The notes below the pieces were generated by a model, which was given only the letters and a program-made list of their open reading frames with translations, did not search any database and was not told where the DNA came from. Source: Metopolophium dirhodum (Eukaryota > Arthropoda > Insecta > Hemiptera > Aphididae). From it: DNA of 64,000 bases. Positions 1-12,700 of the stretch are shown here, one piece after another. The stretch covers positions 30,852,447-30,916,446 of the forward strand of contig NC_083564.1 of assembly GCF_019925205.1 (NCBI RefSeq). Direction: 5' to 3'. The translations under genes and the position numbers were made by a program. Numbering within the stretch: position 1 is the first letter of the stretch; each line of letters starts with the position of its first letter.

Positions 1-149
1 TTTCTTAGACGTATTAAACATTAAAATATTCCTAGAGACTAAGCCAATCCATTAGTGAAAACTAGAAATGTTAAAATTCAAGTACTTAGAGATAAACGCG
101 TACTTACATACAAAGGGGGTTCTATTTTCTAGTACAATATATACTAATA

Positions 150-1010
150 TATAAAGCTATAGAGTTTGTGTGTTTGAACGCGCTAATCTCAGGAACTTTT
201 GGTTCGAATTGAAAAATTATTTTTTTGTTGGATAGTCCATTCATCGAGGAAGGCTTATAGGCTATATAACATCACGCTACGACCAATTAATAGAAGTGCT
301 CAAACAAGGATTTTGAGATTTACGATGGAAATATTTGTTTATAAATGGTTATATAGGTAACCTTGGTTATATGAGAAATAACTAATAGAAATAGAATTTA
401 TTTATTATTGGTTGCTATTGGTTAATCGGGCAGATCAGGTACAAGCATGCATCAAATCGAATTTCCGTACATTGCCTACCAGGGTGGCTGAGTTGCACTT
501 ACTGCAGTAAGTTACACCAAAAGGGAGTTGAACAATCACAATTTTTTTGTCATTTTTTATGGGCCACGAAGTACACAGGATCAGTTATATTATATATAAG
601 TGAATATTTGTGTGTAGATCTCTGGGAAGAAGATAGGCTAATTTTAAAAGGGTTAAATTTGGTTTTTTTTATTCATCGGATTTTAGTACGGTTAGGTTAG
701 GTTAGGATTTTGTACTAATTGATTATATTAACCCATCGTATTATATCAAAATAAACTTGGTATAACTTTGATACTTTAGAGTTAAATGATACACTTCCGT
801 ACAAACAGCACTGGGTCCGTGATCTACAGCAGGTAGATTGCCTACCTTTATCAGGTACTGCTGTGAATCAGAATTTTTATTCCAGGCAACAGAAAAGTTA
901 AGATAAATTTTGAACACCATACACCGAATATTAAATAACGAATTGAACAAAGTTTGAGTCATATAGAGTTGGTACATTTAACGGGCAACGAAGTGCACAG
1001 GATCAGCTAG
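150..1010 (+). mobile_element. Helitron-like non-autonomous repeat (boundaries approximate)
   Basis: Bases ~165-300 contain the stretch TTTGAACGCGCTAATCTCAGG followed by a region ending in GGCTATATAACATCACGCTA. I recognise this as a widespread insect Helitron-type repeat. The right end, GTGCACAGGATCAGCTAG at 993-1010 followed by T, fits a Helitron 3' terminus (CTAG before a host T). A second, decayed terminus (ACGAAGTACACAGGATCAG) lies at 554-572, so two truncated or nested copies are likely. No Rep/helicase coding is visible. The 5' end is a guess. Confidence 0.5.
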
Positions 1011-1049
1011 TATTATGATATATATAAAGTTTATAGTAATCTGTATTAC

Positions 1050-1206
1050 TTAGTAGCCGTAGCCAAACAAGCAGCGTTGGGCTGTCTCACGTCGTCGCGT
1101 TCCGAAGCTTTTTTGAACCATATAGAAAACAGCTGATGTGGATTTTTCGATTCCAAATTATCTTCGAGCAAGACATCGCCCTTGTCTCTGTACGAGACCC
1201 TCAACT
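1050..1206 (-). CDS. PNPO: Isolated exon of pyridoxamine 5'-phosphate oxidase (partial gene)
   Basis: One minus-strand exon encodes a peptide with LRVSYRDKGD, then PHQLFSIWFKKA, then PNAACLATATK. It lines up with the N-terminal part of animal PNPO (RKSYRGDRE..., QFAAWFEEA, NAMCLATCT), the FMN enzyme that makes pyridoxal 5'-phosphate. The exon starts after a TTATTGCAG acceptor and ends at AA|GTAATA. The next exon should encode the RMLLLKG FMN-binding strand, but I do not find it in bases 1-1049, which are filled by a Helitron-like repeat. The gene therefore either continues outside the window across a long intron or is a broken fragment. I could not fix the first exon: the nearby ATG at about 1350 gives the wrong phase at the obvious donor. 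Confidence 0.55.
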
Positions 1207-3988
1207 CTGCAATAATAATAATAATAAATAACAATGTCGATGATATCAATAGCAAACAATATGTGTGCGAATAAAATCAAAATCCTACACCTGGACGACA
1301 TTAGTGAGTATAGTGACTCAATGACTTGTCGCCCAACACTCAGCAGCATAGGTATTCATCAAGACCTTATTTTTAATGTAAAAGAGTGTACTTATGTACT
1401 GTACCTATATACATGTGCTAAAGTTGATTCCTAAATACGAAAAAAAAAAAATAATAGAGGTACCTTCTCAATTATCGTTTTTATAGAATTATACGCCAAC
1501 TGACAATTAGATACCTTTTGCAGTCCTTTTGTACGGATATATTAATATATTGAGCAACGGCTCAGTTTATTCTAGTTTTTTTTTTTAAATAACTAAGTTT
1601 ACGTTATTTAATTATAACTAATGAATAACTAATTAATCCTATAATAATTATAGTTAATACTTAATAATATTATATTATAGTAAATTAAGGTGGTGAGGGG
1701 GAGAGTTTTAACATTTAAAAATCTACGTAGGTATACCTACATTAAAATTATTTATTAAAAACTCGTGTTTTAAAATATTAATTGCAACAATATGTCAAAA
1801 TATTATATATATATATATATATATATAAGGGAATTCACCCAGCCTATAGATGGTGCGTAGAGTGTACCTACCTAGTAATTGAGTATTTGGATAGGTTATT
1901 GCGAAGGTAATTGTAATAGATGTGTTAAATTTGAATTCAACGATAAATCATTACGAACGAAAAACGAGTGGAGATGGTTTGTCTGTTTGTCAGCAAATAT
2001 TGCTAAGGATAGGTATTTGGTTATATTTATGTTGGCAATTTATTTATTTTTCTATTAGTAATAAATAATAATATTATCTATGTTAGTTTAAACTTATTTT
2101 TGCCTAACAAAATAAAACATGCCTACATTATAATATTATATTATAGTACCTACTTAATTATTACAATATTATACCATATAATAGGTACATACGACCTACC
2201 TATTATTAGGTACTAAATGTCGGTAGAAACAACCCTCATAATTGAAAATCAAACCATTTTTACCACATCAAAAAGTGTCCAGACACAAAAAATATAAAAA
2301 TGAAGTGATAAAACGAAAAACACATAATTGTAAGACCAATACATTCATCGCTCAGAATCTAAAAGGATGATTCTTATATCATTCTTATATCTGTTATTAC
2401 AACTAACAGAATAAATAAAATATTACCTAGTGAATCTGTTAAACAAATATGTTATGCAAACAACCATATAGGTTAATTACACCGGTGAACCTCAAAAATT
2501 GAATAATTGGAGTACCTACATGCTCAAATACTCTTGTACAAACAAGCCCATTAAAAAGGGAATTTTCAATATTCTGTAGGAAGCTCAAAACATAGACAAG
2601 ACAAAACAGCTGATCATCTTCATTAAAAACTTAAAACTAGATAATTATTGTAAACCACGTATAATGTATGTATATAATGAAAACAAATTGAGGTAAACAA
2701 ACTAATGAAAGTTAACAGTTCAAGTGTTTAAGTATGTGTAGTAAAAATATATAAGGGCCATCGATGTCTAGATACTTAGTAAATAAATATATAAATAAAT
2801 TATATACTTAATTTTATATATTTCTATGCCAAAATATTGTATATTATAATATATAATCAGTTATAAAGTTTGAAAACATTATTGTAATCAAATTTAATAA
2901 TGGTGTTAAAATAATATCATCTAGTCTCAAAATTGCAATCTTAATAATTCTAAAACGATAAACTTTAAAAAAAGGTTATCTTACTTCGACAAATTATCTC
3001 TAATCGACGTATAACTTGCAAGTATTGCATCAACCCAACAATAATAATTTATACCTAATATTTTAAGTAATTATAGAAAAATGATATCATTTCTCTTTAA
3101 CAGATTGATCAATAATCCCTATTAATTTACAAGAAATATTACGTTAACAATATTATATTGTTATACTCAAGTAAATACTATTACATTTATAAGTAGGTTT
3201 AATGTTTCAAAATAGATAAAATATTCTTCTATAATTTATCTAGAAAATGTTAAGCGATGGTATTATACTAATTTTTAAATTACATAATATATATTTTAAT
3301 TATTACCTAATTATGCATCAATAACATTCAAATGTGAGAAGTATTATTGTATTAAAAGATAAAAATCATAAATTTTTATTACTTAATACCTATGATATAC
3401 CTGACATAGCACAGTCTTAGTAATTTATATTTTACTTAAAACCTATTTGGGAAAAAAAATCCTCAGACAGATAAACTGATAATTATTGATTGTTATTTGT
3501 TATACTCTTTAGAAATATTGATTAACGATTCAGCAGATAATAAAATAGTATGAAATAATATAAGGACAACTAAACAAATATTGGTAGACAGACAATAAAA
3601 AACTGTTTATTACAACATTTGTTCATTCACAAAAAAATCAGAAATTTAATTGACATAAAAAAAAGTAAACAGCATAGGTAACATATTATTCTCAGATAAC
3701 ACAAGAATTGTACTATTTAATAAACAATACCAATTTTACCAGAAAAGAATTAACATTTCCAAAAACTTCATACATTGTATTATGATGGGCACGAGTACAT
3801 CCCATAATTTTTGCTATAATTGAAGTAATAAATCAATAAGTTGAACAAAATGTGAAAAACATTTAAATATCCACCCCTAAAAATTGTCTAAAAACGGTGA
3901 TAACATAATATAATAAAATTGTTCTACAATGCATTAGTTTAATATTTTAATTTATTTAAAATAAACAGTAAAAATTGTCATTCAATCA
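1207..3988. other. AT-rich intergenic region without recognisable genes
   Basis: About 2.8 kb of low-complexity AT-rich DNA with a short (AT)n microsatellite at ~1802-1827 and an A-run at 1440-1451. The right end must contain the 3' UTR of the minus-strand phosphatase. TTTATT at 3951-3956 reads AATAAA on the minus strand, 33 bases past its stop. I see no other coding potential or structured element. Confidence 0.6.
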
Positions 3989-4987
3989 TTACAATGGCAC
4001 TGGAAATGTCGCTCTTAAACTATCGATACTCTGAGCGTAATAATCGGGTACTAACTCCAGTAATTTAGGATCATCAGATTTGCTCCACTCTTCCACATCT
4101 TTCAGGCTATTAACACCAGTTAATACCAACAGTGTTTTAAATCCACAACGTTTACCCAACAGTATATCAGTGTTGCAACGGTCACCAATCATTATTGTCC
4201 TTGAAGGGTCAATTTTATTTGTTTCCGTTAAGACATTGCATATATAGCTTGACGGTTTGCCAACAACAAATGGCTCTCGTCCGGCGCAAGTCTTGACAGC
4301 ACACACCAGACTACCAGTACCAGGCATAACTAAACCTGTACCAGCCACTGGGAAACTCTCATCAGTGTTAGTTGCCACAAACAGGACATTTTGATCCTTC
4401 AAGTAGGATGCAGCTCTAAATAGTTTAGGATAACTAAGATGTTCGTCAAATCCAACCAACACAGCACCAACGTCGGGTTCGAGCTTTATGTTTTCAACAA
4501 ACGTGGGTACAGAAGTTTTTAAATAATCCTCGCCAACACCAAAGTGTTTTATATTTAGTGCATCTAGTTCACATGCGATAGCTGGAGATCCGATCACATA
4601 CACTTGCTTAGATGGATCGAGATTGGCCTTCAAGTATTTTGCGGCCAAGAAACTAGTACTGACCACTTCGTTGGCCAGGGCTTTGAATCCCAGTGCATGA
4701 AACTTCTCCAAGAATTGTGTGTGCGATTTAGTGCTGTTGTTGGTGACAAAAAACACCTTCTTGTTGTCCGCCTTAAAACCGTTCATGACTTCTGTGGCCC
4801 CCTGTATAGTGTTGTTCAGCAACCACAGTACACCATCGCAGTCGGTGAGTACGGTGTCAAACGAATTGTAAAAGTCCCGCCGGCCTTCAGCGGACAACGC
4901 CTCAATGCATGTGGACGACATCATCTTGGGAACAGTCGCGTTTAATGTCCTAGCAAAGAAAAACGACGATATTGATTTGGCAAACAT
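3989..4987 (-). CDS. PGP: HAD-superfamily phosphatase, phosphoglycolate phosphatase / PDXP type
   Basis: A single uninterrupted 332-codon frame. HAD motif I is DCDGVLW with nucleophile Asp49 and acid/base Asp51. Motif II is VTNNSTKS around Thr82-Ser85. Motif III lysine is at GKP (Lys244). The Mg-binding motif IV is GDRCNTDI with Asp269 and Asp274. The ~150 residues between motifs II and III form a C2-type cap, as in 4-nitrophenylphosphatase/PGP/chronophin enzymes, which detoxify 2-phosphoglycolate or dephosphorylate pyridoxal phosphate. Sequence around VLVGFD, GTGSLV and MIGDR resembles animal PGP more than PDXP, but the substrate is inferred. I chose the ATG at 4987 (context CACCATG); a GTG-initiated extension upstream is not needed. 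The first ~25 residues are basic, Ser/Phe-rich and free of acids, possibly a mitochondrial presequence, with a second start at MMSST. The lack of introns contrasts with its neighbours and may mean an old retrocopy. Confidence 0.88.
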   Translation of the reverse strand: MFAKSISSFFFARTLNATVPKMMSSTCIEALSAEGRRDFYNSFDTVLTDCDGVLWLLNNTIQGATEVMNGFKADNKKVFFVTNNSTKSHTQFLEKFHALGFKALANEVVSTSFLAAKYLKANLDPSKQVYVIGSPAIACELDALNIKHFGVGEDYLKTSVPTFVENIKLEPDVGAVLVGFDEHLSYPKLFRAASYLKDQNVLFVATNTDESFPVAGTGLVMPGTGSLVCAVKTCAGREPFVVGKPSSYICNVLTETNKIDPSRTIMIGDRCNTDILLGKRCGFKTLLVLTGVNSLKDVEEWSKSDDPKLLELVPDYYAQSIDSLRATFPVPL

Positions 4988-6526
4988 GGTGACCGTTGCA
5001 GACACACTACTAAAAGGTTATTTATGCACAGAATTGTGTAAAATGGTCGGGCGAGTGCGTTAGAGGAATATTACAAAAACTAACATGCAGCGTCAAAAAC
5101 AATAATAACAGCAACTTAAAGTATAAATTACTTAATTATAACTGTCAACAATATTCATCTAGGAGACGAATGAAATCGAAAACAGATGGACGACTTACGT
5201 GCAACGTTTGAATCTGCCATACGAATCGGACCTGTGGTCGATAAGCGACGTACTCTGCCGCACAATTTCCACAGATTTTGTACACTCGAGACGATCATAT
5301 GATCATATTATTATTATGTTCAGTGGGTGTGGGCGCGCTGTTATTTAATTGTTTTTATTAGTTATTACAGGAAATCAAAAATCGGACGAGGGACCAAAAT
5401 ACTGTGAAGAGTCAAATCCGTCCGATAAAGTGTAGAGCGATGGAAGCGGGTGAATGACTGACGAGTGACGAGAGGACTAGTCAGTAGTCAGTGAGTAGAG
5501 TAGAGAAGAGTTCAATAGTGGTCGGCGGACGGACCGCGATGACGTAACGTCCTAATCAATGTGCCCCTCAGAAATGTGATAAATAATTAATAAAGTTGCC
5601 ACGAGCGTTGTCCTGTACTGCAACTACATCGACAATCATCTGCCACGATTATAATAATTTAATACTCCGAACGCATACTGCCACAACTACTACGACTATA
5701 TACAACTACTCCGAAAACCGAAATTCTATATTATAGAATTAAATATTAATACAAATCACTGAAATAATATTTAAAAAAAAGTAGTCCCTAAAAGTGGCCC
5801 ACGTATAGATCTTATGAATTGCAACTCCTTCGGATGACGGATTATGAAATCAAATAATAATAATAATAAATAATAATATACCTAATTCGATGGTAACAAA
5901 TAATAATTTATCGGAGTCGTAGATAATATTATAATATAGTGGGAGTAGTAGTTGTTCGTAGCAGCTGTTGCAGTTTAACTCCACTGCGACCGGCACGTAC
6001 TATATTATTATAGCAGCAATAATTAGTAATTACCGACTAAACAATAAATAATACTTTCAAGTCTTAAGTATTAAGTACTTATTTATTATAATATTATTTA
6101 TCATCATCGGTGTTCACCATGATAACGGTTGACATGGACACACAATACGCGGTACCTATTGGCTATTATAATAATAATATTTATTATTTAATACGGTATT
6201 GCAGTCTGCGACCACAATATTGATATCCGAGTACGCGACAGCAGTCAGCAGCTTGTGATCGATCAACGAATTACACAGTTTTTCGTTAGTTGCATTCTTG
6301 CATTTCATTTTCCATCCCGACCGGGTAGACTACTATTGAGTGGTTATTTTGCAAAATCTCCAAGTTCGTCCGACTCCCGAATTACCGTTACGTGGGTACT
6401 TTGATGATAGTAAGTATTATATTATTTTTATACATTAAATTATTTTAACGTTTCTATAATAGTTTGACCCAATTTTGTAGTTTTGTTTTTCCTGTGCACA
6501 GATATTAACTCGAAACCTGTTCAACC
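4988..6526. promoter_or_regulatory. Divergent promoter region between phosphatase and NUDT14 genes
   Basis: About 1.5 kb separates two divergently transcribed genes. It is less AT-extreme than its surroundings around 5180-5560 and contains AAT-trinucleotide runs at 5855-5880. On the NUDT14 side a 5'-UTR intron is likely: donor GATA|GTAAGT at 6410 and acceptor TGCACAG at 6501, 25 bases before the ATG. No TATA box is convincing. Confidence 0.45.
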
Positions 6527-9500
6527 ATGAAGCCCATAACCGATGTCAGAGTTGTTAAAACCACAGAATCGGCATTCATTAGGCCGTTTTCATTGATATT
6601 TAAACAAGTACATATTACCTATCTTAATTGTATTTAGGAATCAAATTAATTGCTGTGAAATATTAGTACATTTGTTTGTTTTTCTGTTTAGGGAGGAAAT
6701 GAAATAAAATGGGACCTAATTGATAGTCATAATGGGTAAATATACTTTATATTATTAACACTAATAATGCATTATTTTGAGGTCATAATATTGGCATTAC
6801 TAAAAATTAAGTGCATCAATAAAAGTATAAGTGCATTTGTGTTTTAAACAATTATGCACTTATAATAATTATATTTTGTTTATTATAGCTCAATATTATA
6901 ATGTTAAACATTTTAGGCACTGCATTGCTTAGAAAGTGTCACAATGTTTGTTGGTTCTTAAACTTAAGTTGATTCATTATAACCTAATTGTTATTAATTA
7001 TTGGTAAATTTATAAATACCTATATTGTATTTACCTATTTATATTTAATGCTCATAACTTTTTGAAATATTCATAATAAATGGGTCAAATACTCAAATAT
7101 AAATTAATTTTGCCTTATAAATCAGATTTGACAAAAATGTATTAAACAAATTACTGACAGATTTAAACAATTACTGGAATAATTATATTGGAACATCCTG
7201 CATTCCTAATTTTTATTTCCGACTTTAGAAGTTAAAATATTTTTCAATGTAGTAATCTTAACAAATTGGAAAAATAAATAAGTAAATTAAAAAATATCTA
7301 TTTGAATATATGTTTTAATTATTGTAATTATTTATAATAATAAATAATAAGCTCAAATATCTTACATCATACCATACCTAACTAATCATTTTGCTCTTTA
7401 TTTTATAAGTATTTATTTTGTGATCAATACTACCTAAAAGTTAAAAGACTCATTAAACATTAAAATTATTATAAAACTAAAAAATACAAATGTTTGTAAG
7501 TTAGTAAAATTGTGATTACTGATTACCTATATGTTTTACAATCTCATTTTAATGTTATTTATTTCATGACTATTACTATACTTTTTTGTTTTATCAATAT
7601 CACCTATTGCCTAATATAATATACCTGCTTAATGATAAATATTATATTAAACAATATTCATTTTATAAGAATAATAAGAATATATAGAATGATTGACATT
7701 TTGTATGAATGAAAAATACTTAAAAACCATCAAAAAAATATTATGAATTATTTATTACCAATATTATTTATTGATATATTTTGAACTCTCAGCTAATTTA
7801 CTTCTAATGCTCATTCAATATATCAACATGCACAAAAAATAAATAAAATATGAGCTATATTAATGAGCTAAAAATGCTGAACAAAAATCCCTAATAATGG
7901 AATAACATTGAAAAATGCAAAATACAAATTTCACATTTAAAGTATCTGTTTTATGAAATAATTTATGTACTTGAAATGCATTGTTCTAGAGCACCTAAAT
8001 AATAATGCACTTTGCATGGAAATCTTGGCCTTACTTTTAAGGTTAACTAAATCAGTGTTCAGTATTATTATTAATATGATTTATAATTTTCACAATTTGT
8101 TTTCAGTGCAATTAAAAAGATATTAAACAATTATAATATATAATATGTACCTATATTACCTATTTATTAGATGAATGAAAAAGAAAAATATATAGTCACA
8201 TAGATATGTACCTAGGTACCATTTTTAAATAGTCTGATACTGTAATGGTAGTTTCTTCTTTAAGTGCACAAAGTAAAATAAATATAGGTAACAATAATAT
8301 TAATTTATGACTTTAAATTATTAATATAATTATAAATTTGTTTTACCTAGCTGGTTTTTTGTTTATGTGTAGAGTGTTTGTGATCATTTACAACAGAACC
8401 AGAAATACATTGGTGTGTGTTAAACAATTTAGACCAGGTAACAATTAAACATTGATTGGTGTATTGTATTGTATTGTTGAATGTATATAATTGTTTGTAG
8501 GTGTCTACTATAAAAGTATACCAGAATGTGATAGACCAAAAGATGGACTCATTGATACCAATAAATATCCACCTAGCCTTGGTTTGACTGTAGAATTTTG
8601 TGCTGGTATTGTAGACAAAAACAAAGCTCTTGAAGAAATAGCTGTTGATGAGGTCCGAGAAGAATGTGGTTATGAAGTCAAAGTGTCAGATATGCAAAAA
8701 GTCATCAGTTGTAGGTAATGTAATTATGTTTTCTACTTTAAAAACTATAATATAGTATATTAATACATTTTATTATGGTATATTAATAGTGCATAATTAG
8801 GTTACTATTTTAACACAAAAACATCTTTATTTTCATCTTTTGAGTGGTGAGTGTGGTTTCTATGCACTATATATCCACGCCAAATAATCTTATTCATACA
8901 GCTCTAATAAACTTGCAATAGCTATTTCAACTATTTACCCATTTTTTAAACAAATCAATAATAATATAAAAATTGATCCAATTTTGTATATAATTTAAAA
9001 AAAATATGATGTACATCGATTATACAGTTAGCTACAGCTAATATACATTTATTGTAAAATTGTTCATACAAACCCTACAATAAATTCACATTTATAAAAA
9101 TACTCTTGGACTTAATAGTTAATTACTTGTGAAAAAAAAAACAAATATAAAAAAAAAAAATGAGTTACATTATATTGATTTTAAAAACATACCATTAGGG
9201 AAACTTATTTTCTATGTAATCAATTAATATTTTATAAAATATATAATTTATACTGTACACTATAACTTAATAATGTTAATTATGTATTAAAAACAATAAG
9301 AATTGAAAAATAAATTATTGAATTGTGTTTTTTATTTTTAGAGCTGCATTAAGTACAGCTGGTTCCATTATGACATTTTTTTACACCGAAGTAACTGATC
9401 AAATGAAAATTTCTGAAGGAGGAGGTCTTGCGCACGAAGGAGAAGATATTGAAGTCGTAGAATACACTATACCACAAATCAGAGATATAATCACTCAATC

Positions 9501-9579
9501 AGAAGTTTTAAATGGGTCATCTAGTTTTCTTTTTGGCTTAATGTGGTTTTTGACAAACAAAATTGTTTTGAACAATTAA
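6527..9579 (+). CDS. NUDT14: NUDT14-like Nudix hydrolase (UDP-sugar pyrophosphatase)
   Basis: Five coding exons, 6527-6607, 6692-6735, 8373-8437, 8501-8714 and 9342-9579, join in frame to 213 residues (human NUDT14 is 222). The family hydrolyses UDP-glucose and related nucleotide sugars to UMP and sugar phosphate in the cytosol. The N-terminal block (SAFIRPFSLIFKQ, then IKWDLIDSHN) and VCVKQFRP are family-specific. The Nudix box spans residues ~99-120: Gly99, then the metal-binding helix DEVREECGY with the EE pair. Like human NUDT14, the usual Arg of the REUXEE motif is absent (Asp here, Lys in human). FYTEVTD and GGGLAHEGEDIEVVEY in exon 5 match the C-terminal family signature that helps form the dimer. 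Introns are 84, 1637, 63 and 627 bp. The start is the first ATG after a probable 5'-UTR intron. The 3' end runs towards Beclin-1. Confidence 0.92.
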
Positions 9580-9704
9580 ATTTAAACCAATTGCATTGTT
9601 GATTTAATATTAATTAATAAGTTATACATTTATATAAAAATTATAAAATACAAATTACCTATATTATTTTTCAAATTCAAATTCATTATTTATTTATTTT
9701 TTAT

Positions 9705-12700
9705 TTACATTTCGTGGTTTATTTTAGCAGATACCCAACCTAAGCCCCATTTTAAATTGGTAAGCATAAACTTTAGAGCTTTAGTCCAACCTTCTTCGGA
9801 ATTCAATTGTATTCTATAATATCAAAGTATATTATAAATAAATATTAGTGCTCAATTATTAATTGATATTTTTAATAAAAGTAATTTATTATAATTACCG
9901 AATATTGTATGTATTGCCAGTCGCTGAATCTTCAATCTTTCCTTTTTCCATTCGATAAGGTAAATGGAATCCAGAATTACCTTTCTCAACTTCTTCTTTG
10001 AATTGCTGGAGGCAGTCTAAAAATGCAACCATAGCCAAATCAAATTTTGTGTTCCAGACAAAACGTATGCCACCTTGGCCATACAGTGGCAATGTCTTTT
10101 TTTCCCCTAACACCTGCAACATTAAAATTAGTTTATATTATAATGTATTTTATTTGGTACCGGTCCAATGTATGACCTACACTTAATAATTTTAATAATG
10201 AAAACTTATATACATCTTTTAATAAAAGACAATAATTATTAAATGTCAAAAGATACAAGAAAAAAATTCATCGAACACACTGCTTATTAACACCTGCCTT
10301 TAATCCTTGGTATCCTAAGTCACCAAATTTTGATTTGTTTAATTTATATTGTAAAATTATCCTTCATGTCTGTTAAGAAATTGTCTAATAATATAGTTTG
10401 CATGTTTGGGTGAGGAGATTGTCGCCAATTCTATTTTAGTTGCCTTGGCTTACGTTCTATTAATTAAGTTCTATCCTATCTGACAAACTGCTATTTTACC
10501 ATCCACCTAAATACCACTTACTCAACTTTACACAATTAAAGCAGAAGTTCCTCAAGTAATTGTCATTGCCTCCTTTCTTTACTTGATTTTCACTTACGAC
10601 ATCCCAAAAACTTCCTATACATCCCTAGGGGCATATGCTGACGACATAATAATAACCGCTTTTCACGAAAACCATGTTACAACCGGTTATATGAGTTAAT
10701 AGCATTTAAATATGATTATCTTAAGAGGCACAGTTGGAAGATCAAAATAAATTTATTCAAGTAAACTCTTCACTTAGAAATATTGACTCGTCGCCTACTA
10801 AGTTAAACAACTAAATAATTCCAACGGCAAATAGAATTGTCCATAGACATTTAATATTTTATGTATTTTATCTAATCGTAATAAATGGTAGATCACACAG
10901 ACTGGTGAAGATAATTAAAGGTTAATTATCAACAAAGGTTGCACATTGTACCAGAGCCTTTTATTTTACATTAATTTTGTAAATTATTAAAAAAAACTAT
11001 AAACAAGCAAACTATGTCATAATTTTTCAATTTCTAGTATAAATTAAATTAGTATCTAAATACATTATAAGAAATCAGGTATTAATAAATATAATTTAAC
11101 TACAAATATAAATTTTTCAACCAATTTTCTTATTAATAATATGTCATTCTACTAATTTATATGGTAATGTTAATTATTTAATTCTATATTATTTATCTCT
11201 TACAAATTTACTTGAACATAGTTAAAGATTAATACTACAAAATAGATGAAATTGATTTCATCTAATCTGTGCTAATGCTGTAAATTATTAACTAGAAGTT
11301 TAAGAGGAATGTAATTTTTTTTAAATATAGAGGATTTTGAGTGAAAGTGCATAGCTTGTAAATTGTAATAATAAACTAACAATTAATTTATTTTGCATAG
11401 CATGTTCAAAATCTAGATTTAAAAACAAATTTGAGAATATTTTCAAAAAAACATTGATTTATAGGTGTAAGTAATTGGAAGTAATTATATAAACTTACTT
11501 CAACATAAGAATGATTTCCATAAGGTACAAGACGATATTTTTCAAATTTCAAATTCATATATCTAGCTAATGATACCAACAGCAACGTGACTTGACCCCA
11601 GGCTGCATTTATTTCCGCCCAATCCACTGGAGCTGATGGCAATCTACCCAATCGTAATTTGTTAATAGTCCCAAAATGACCATGATGCCATATGTGAAAG
11701 GTTGCATTAAATACATTTGTTTTTCTTAGCTTGGCCAATTGTGAAGTGGTATAAATTATTTGACATTCAACGCTACAACAAACATTGTACATTAATTATA
11801 TACATTTAAAAAAAAAATTAATCTACTTTTAAGTTCCAAATAATTTGAAAAAGGCCAAATTATCCATCAATTTTATATAAGTATTCAAAAATTAAAACTT
11901 ATATTATAAAAAAACCAACCTTTTTTGTTTATCTTCTATGAGGATACAATCCCTTCGGTGTTTACTGTATTCTTTCCAATACCGCTCCTCTTCTTTAATT
12001 AATCTTTCTTTTTCTTTCTCTGCTTCCTTTATATCACAATCTAATGCGTTTTCAGTGTCTTGCAAGTTTGCTAGTTCACCCATCAACTTTTTCTCTTCTT
12101 TTAACAACTGTAACCATATTTGAAATTTAATATTAATTTTAGAGTTGGGTATTAACTATACTGGTTGTAGAGTTTAGTGTGAGAACAGACTATCTCCATA
12201 TTTTCAATTTTGAATTTGTTCAGGAGACATAAAATAATAACCGGTGCACTAAACTATGTATACCAGACATCTCTATTCTTATGATATTAGCTTGTTTATC
12301 AAACAAGAGATTTATTAAACCGATTGTATCCGTTTATTGCACCGAAATGTAGACAAAATTATTCTTTAATGAACATTTAAAAACATGCATTTTGAAAAAG
12401 AATAGAGATAGTTTATTGTTGCACCATACTCTTTGATAATTTATAAAAAAATATTCTGCCAAATACTTTTTTAAAACAAAAAAGTAGATTTTTTTATACT
12501 TATATGGTAAATAACTTGACAACTTGGTGAAGCACTGCCACTACCATGCCAATCTATCTGTCAACGACTGTACCTATTGTATATTTTTTAGTGGACTTTT
12601 TAAGAAATTTATCACCCACACGTTTAATTGATATTCTATTGTACATCAAATGATAGAAAAGTATGTCTTCACTACTCACGTCTTCCAACTCTTTGTTCAG

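Noticed and set aside
690..706. Three and a half TTAGG-like units (insect telomere repeat)
   Set aside because: Too short and embedded in repeat DNA; chance or an ordinary interstitial trace.
4988..5005. GTG-initiated extension of the phosphatase
   Set aside because: A non-ATG start is unnecessary, with ATG at 4987 in a CACCATG context.
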